DNA of 10,675 nt from Baffinella frigidus (Eukaryota > Cryptophyceae > Cryptomonadales > Baffinellaceae): positions 239,539 through 250,213 of the forward strand of contig MU646840.1 in the NCBI GenBank assembly GCA_026770585.1, read 5' to 3'. Shown here in pieces: positions 9,824 to 10,675 of this stretch (positions are counted from its first letter, which is position 1; each line of letters begins with the position of its first letter). The translations under genes and the position numbers were made by a program. The notes below the pieces were generated by a model. The model did not search any database. It saw only the letters and a program-made list of their open reading frames with translations, and was not told the DNA's origin.

Positions 9824-10025
9824 TTTGACGTTATTTCGTGTGGGGTGTCCTCTATCACGTGACCTCGTGTGGGCTGCCCTTTTCGACGTGAGGTCGTGTG
9901 GGGTGTCCTTTTTGACGTGATTTCGTGCGGGCTGTCGTTTTTGACGTGATTTCGTGTGGGGTGTCCTCTATCCCGTGATTGCGTGCGGGATGTCCTTTTT
10001 GATGTGATTTCGTGTGAGGTGTCCG
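9824..10025 (+). repeat. 29-bp minisatellite, about 7 units
   Basis: Unit approximately TTTTTGACGTGATTTCGTG followed by TGGGGTGTCC; some units carry CTCTATCACGTGA instead. Units lie head to tail without spacers, so it is not a CRISPR array. It starts about 18 bp after the GTGAGT donor. Confidence 0.92.
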
Positions 10026-10079
10026 CTGAGGCGCGACGGCTGTGTCGTTCTTCCTTTTCTTCTTCTTTGTTACCCTCAG

Positions 10080-10200
10080 AAAAAGACCTCGAGAGAGGCC
10101 CCCCAGCCTTTCAAAAAGTGATCAACTTACTCCTACTCTAATACCGCGATGTGGTGGGCGCGTTGGCTGCGTCGTTCTGCGACGAGTTGTTCGGCGAAAC
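10080..10200 (+). pseudogene. Possible terminal exon of the second locus, with an in-frame TAA
   Basis: After a CT-rich tract and CCTCAG, phase 1, the frame reads EKDLERGPPAFQKVINLLLL (first codon completed by G of the previous exon) then TAA (10139-10141). The same frame continues YRDVVGALAASFCDEL, FGETLRHRCLDY and TGA around 10230. The sequence after the TAA looks as coding-like as that before it, suggesting a broken gene or an unseen short intron. Family unknown. Confidence 0.35.
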
Positions 10201-10235
10201 TTTGAGGCACCGCTGCCTCGATTACTGAACACCAC

Positions 10236-10271
10236 CCCCATCCTAGGGACCATAGGTATTAGCCTACTATG
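10236..10271. mobile_element. Half of a foldback element
   Basis: CATCCTAGGGACCATAGGTA then TTAGCCTACTATG matches the internal part of the CAGGGGTACC family and abuts copy 3. Confidence 0.5.
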
Positions 10272-10413
10272 TACAGGGGTACTTCGCTCATAAGGAGCCG
10301 CGTACCCTCCCCAGGAAGACCGTAGGGTCATAGATAGGCATACTGCACGGTCCTAGGGGGGTGCGCATTGCAGGGTCATAGGGGGGTGCGCATTGTGAGT
10401 GAGGTACCCCTGT
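10272..10413. mobile_element. CAGGGGTACC foldback family, copy 3
   Basis: Ends TACAGGGGTACTTCGCTCAT and GTGAGTGAGGTACCCCTGT. An internal 23-bp tandem duplication (GGGTCATAGGGGGGTGCGC type, near 10350 and 10373) makes it longer than the others. Confidence 0.88.
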
Positions 10414-10445
10414 CCCGAAGGATGCTAGGACCGCTTTGAAAGGAA

Positions 10446-10564
10446 TACAGGGGTACCTCGTTCATGAGAAACTGCCCCCCCTTGGGACCACCATAGGGCC
10501 TTACGCATAGCCCTACCGTAGGGTCCTAGGGAGGGGCGTTTTCTCATGAGCGAGGTACCCCTGT
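10446..10564. mobile_element. CAGGGGTACC foldback family, copy 4
   Basis: Ends TACAGGGGTACCTCGTTCAT and ATGAGCGAGGTACCCCTGT, with GAGAAACTGCCCC / GGGGCGTTTTCTC inside. Central CATAGCCCTACCGTAGGG palindrome. Confidence 0.92.
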
Positions 10565-10675
10565 CCCCCCCCCCCACGTTAGTGTCAAAAAAAATGCGTT
10601 TATTACTGATCGCCCCCCCCCCCTGTTGGTGTCGAAAAAAAAGCGTTTCTGTCTCTCTCTCCCCCCCCCCCTCTC
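10565..10675. repeat. Poly-C tracts with a duplicated segment
   Basis: CCCCCC followed by GTTAGTGTCAAAAAAAATGC at about 10577 is repeated as CTGTTGGTGTCGAAAAAAAA near 10622. The window ends in CT/C simple sequence. Confidence 0.8.

Noticed and set aside
9824-10025. CRISPR-like array
   Set aside because: Units are contiguous, imperfect and without unique spacers, in an evidently eukaryotic context; it is a minisatellite.

Overview
This looks like nuclear DNA of a single-celled eukaryote, most likely an alga or other protist. The reasons are multi-exon gene structure with GT-AG introns, long CT/GA/TA microsatellites, degenerate interstitial repeats of the CCCTAAA/CCCTGAA (TTTAGGG) telomere type, and clusters of foldback transposons. 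I cannot name the lineage: TTTAGGG-like repeats fit green algae, chromerids, apicomplexans and dinoflagellates alike. The uniformly GT donors argue mildly against a typical dinoflagellate gene. No bacterial gene, operon, tRNA, rRNA or CRISPR array is visible.

Layout. (1) Positions 156-8471 (+) hold the 3' part of one gene, which I assembled by hand from splice phases and the armadillo (ARM) repeat pattern. Eleven exons (156-229, 964-1042, 1663-1722, 2547-2651, 3089-3220, 3625-3702, 3924-3977, 5126-5258, 6404-6465, 7389-7505, 8415-8471) join without a frameshift or internal stop into 951 nt: 316 residues plus TGA. All ten introns (221-1148 nt) are GT-AG. The product is about six ARM repeats of 41-44 residues followed by a short Ala/Lys/Ser/Gly tail. 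The 5' end lies upstream of the window. (2) The introns are full of broken copies of the gene's own exon edges. Copies of an exon's acceptor and first codons lie upstream of the real exon; copies of an exon's last codons and donor lie downstream of it. One copy (5377-5454) is a clean, phase-matched half ARM repeat that could be a cassette exon. (3) From about 6880 onward, and densely after the stop codon, there are several families of foldback (MITE-like) elements. One family with ends CAGGGGTACCTCGCTCAT is present in at least four recognisable copies between 8950 and 10564. (4) At 9653-10200 there is a weak second coding locus, possibly a decayed gene, with a GTGAGT donor, a 29-bp minisatellite in the presumed intron, and an in-frame TAA followed by more coding-like sequence.

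How it fits together: there is one recognisable gene product, probably a cytosolic or nuclear ARM-repeat scaffold with no catalytic motif. The most unusual aspect is the architecture: ARM half-repeats encoded by separate exons, and introns that appear to have grown by repeated tandem duplication of the splice junctions themselves.
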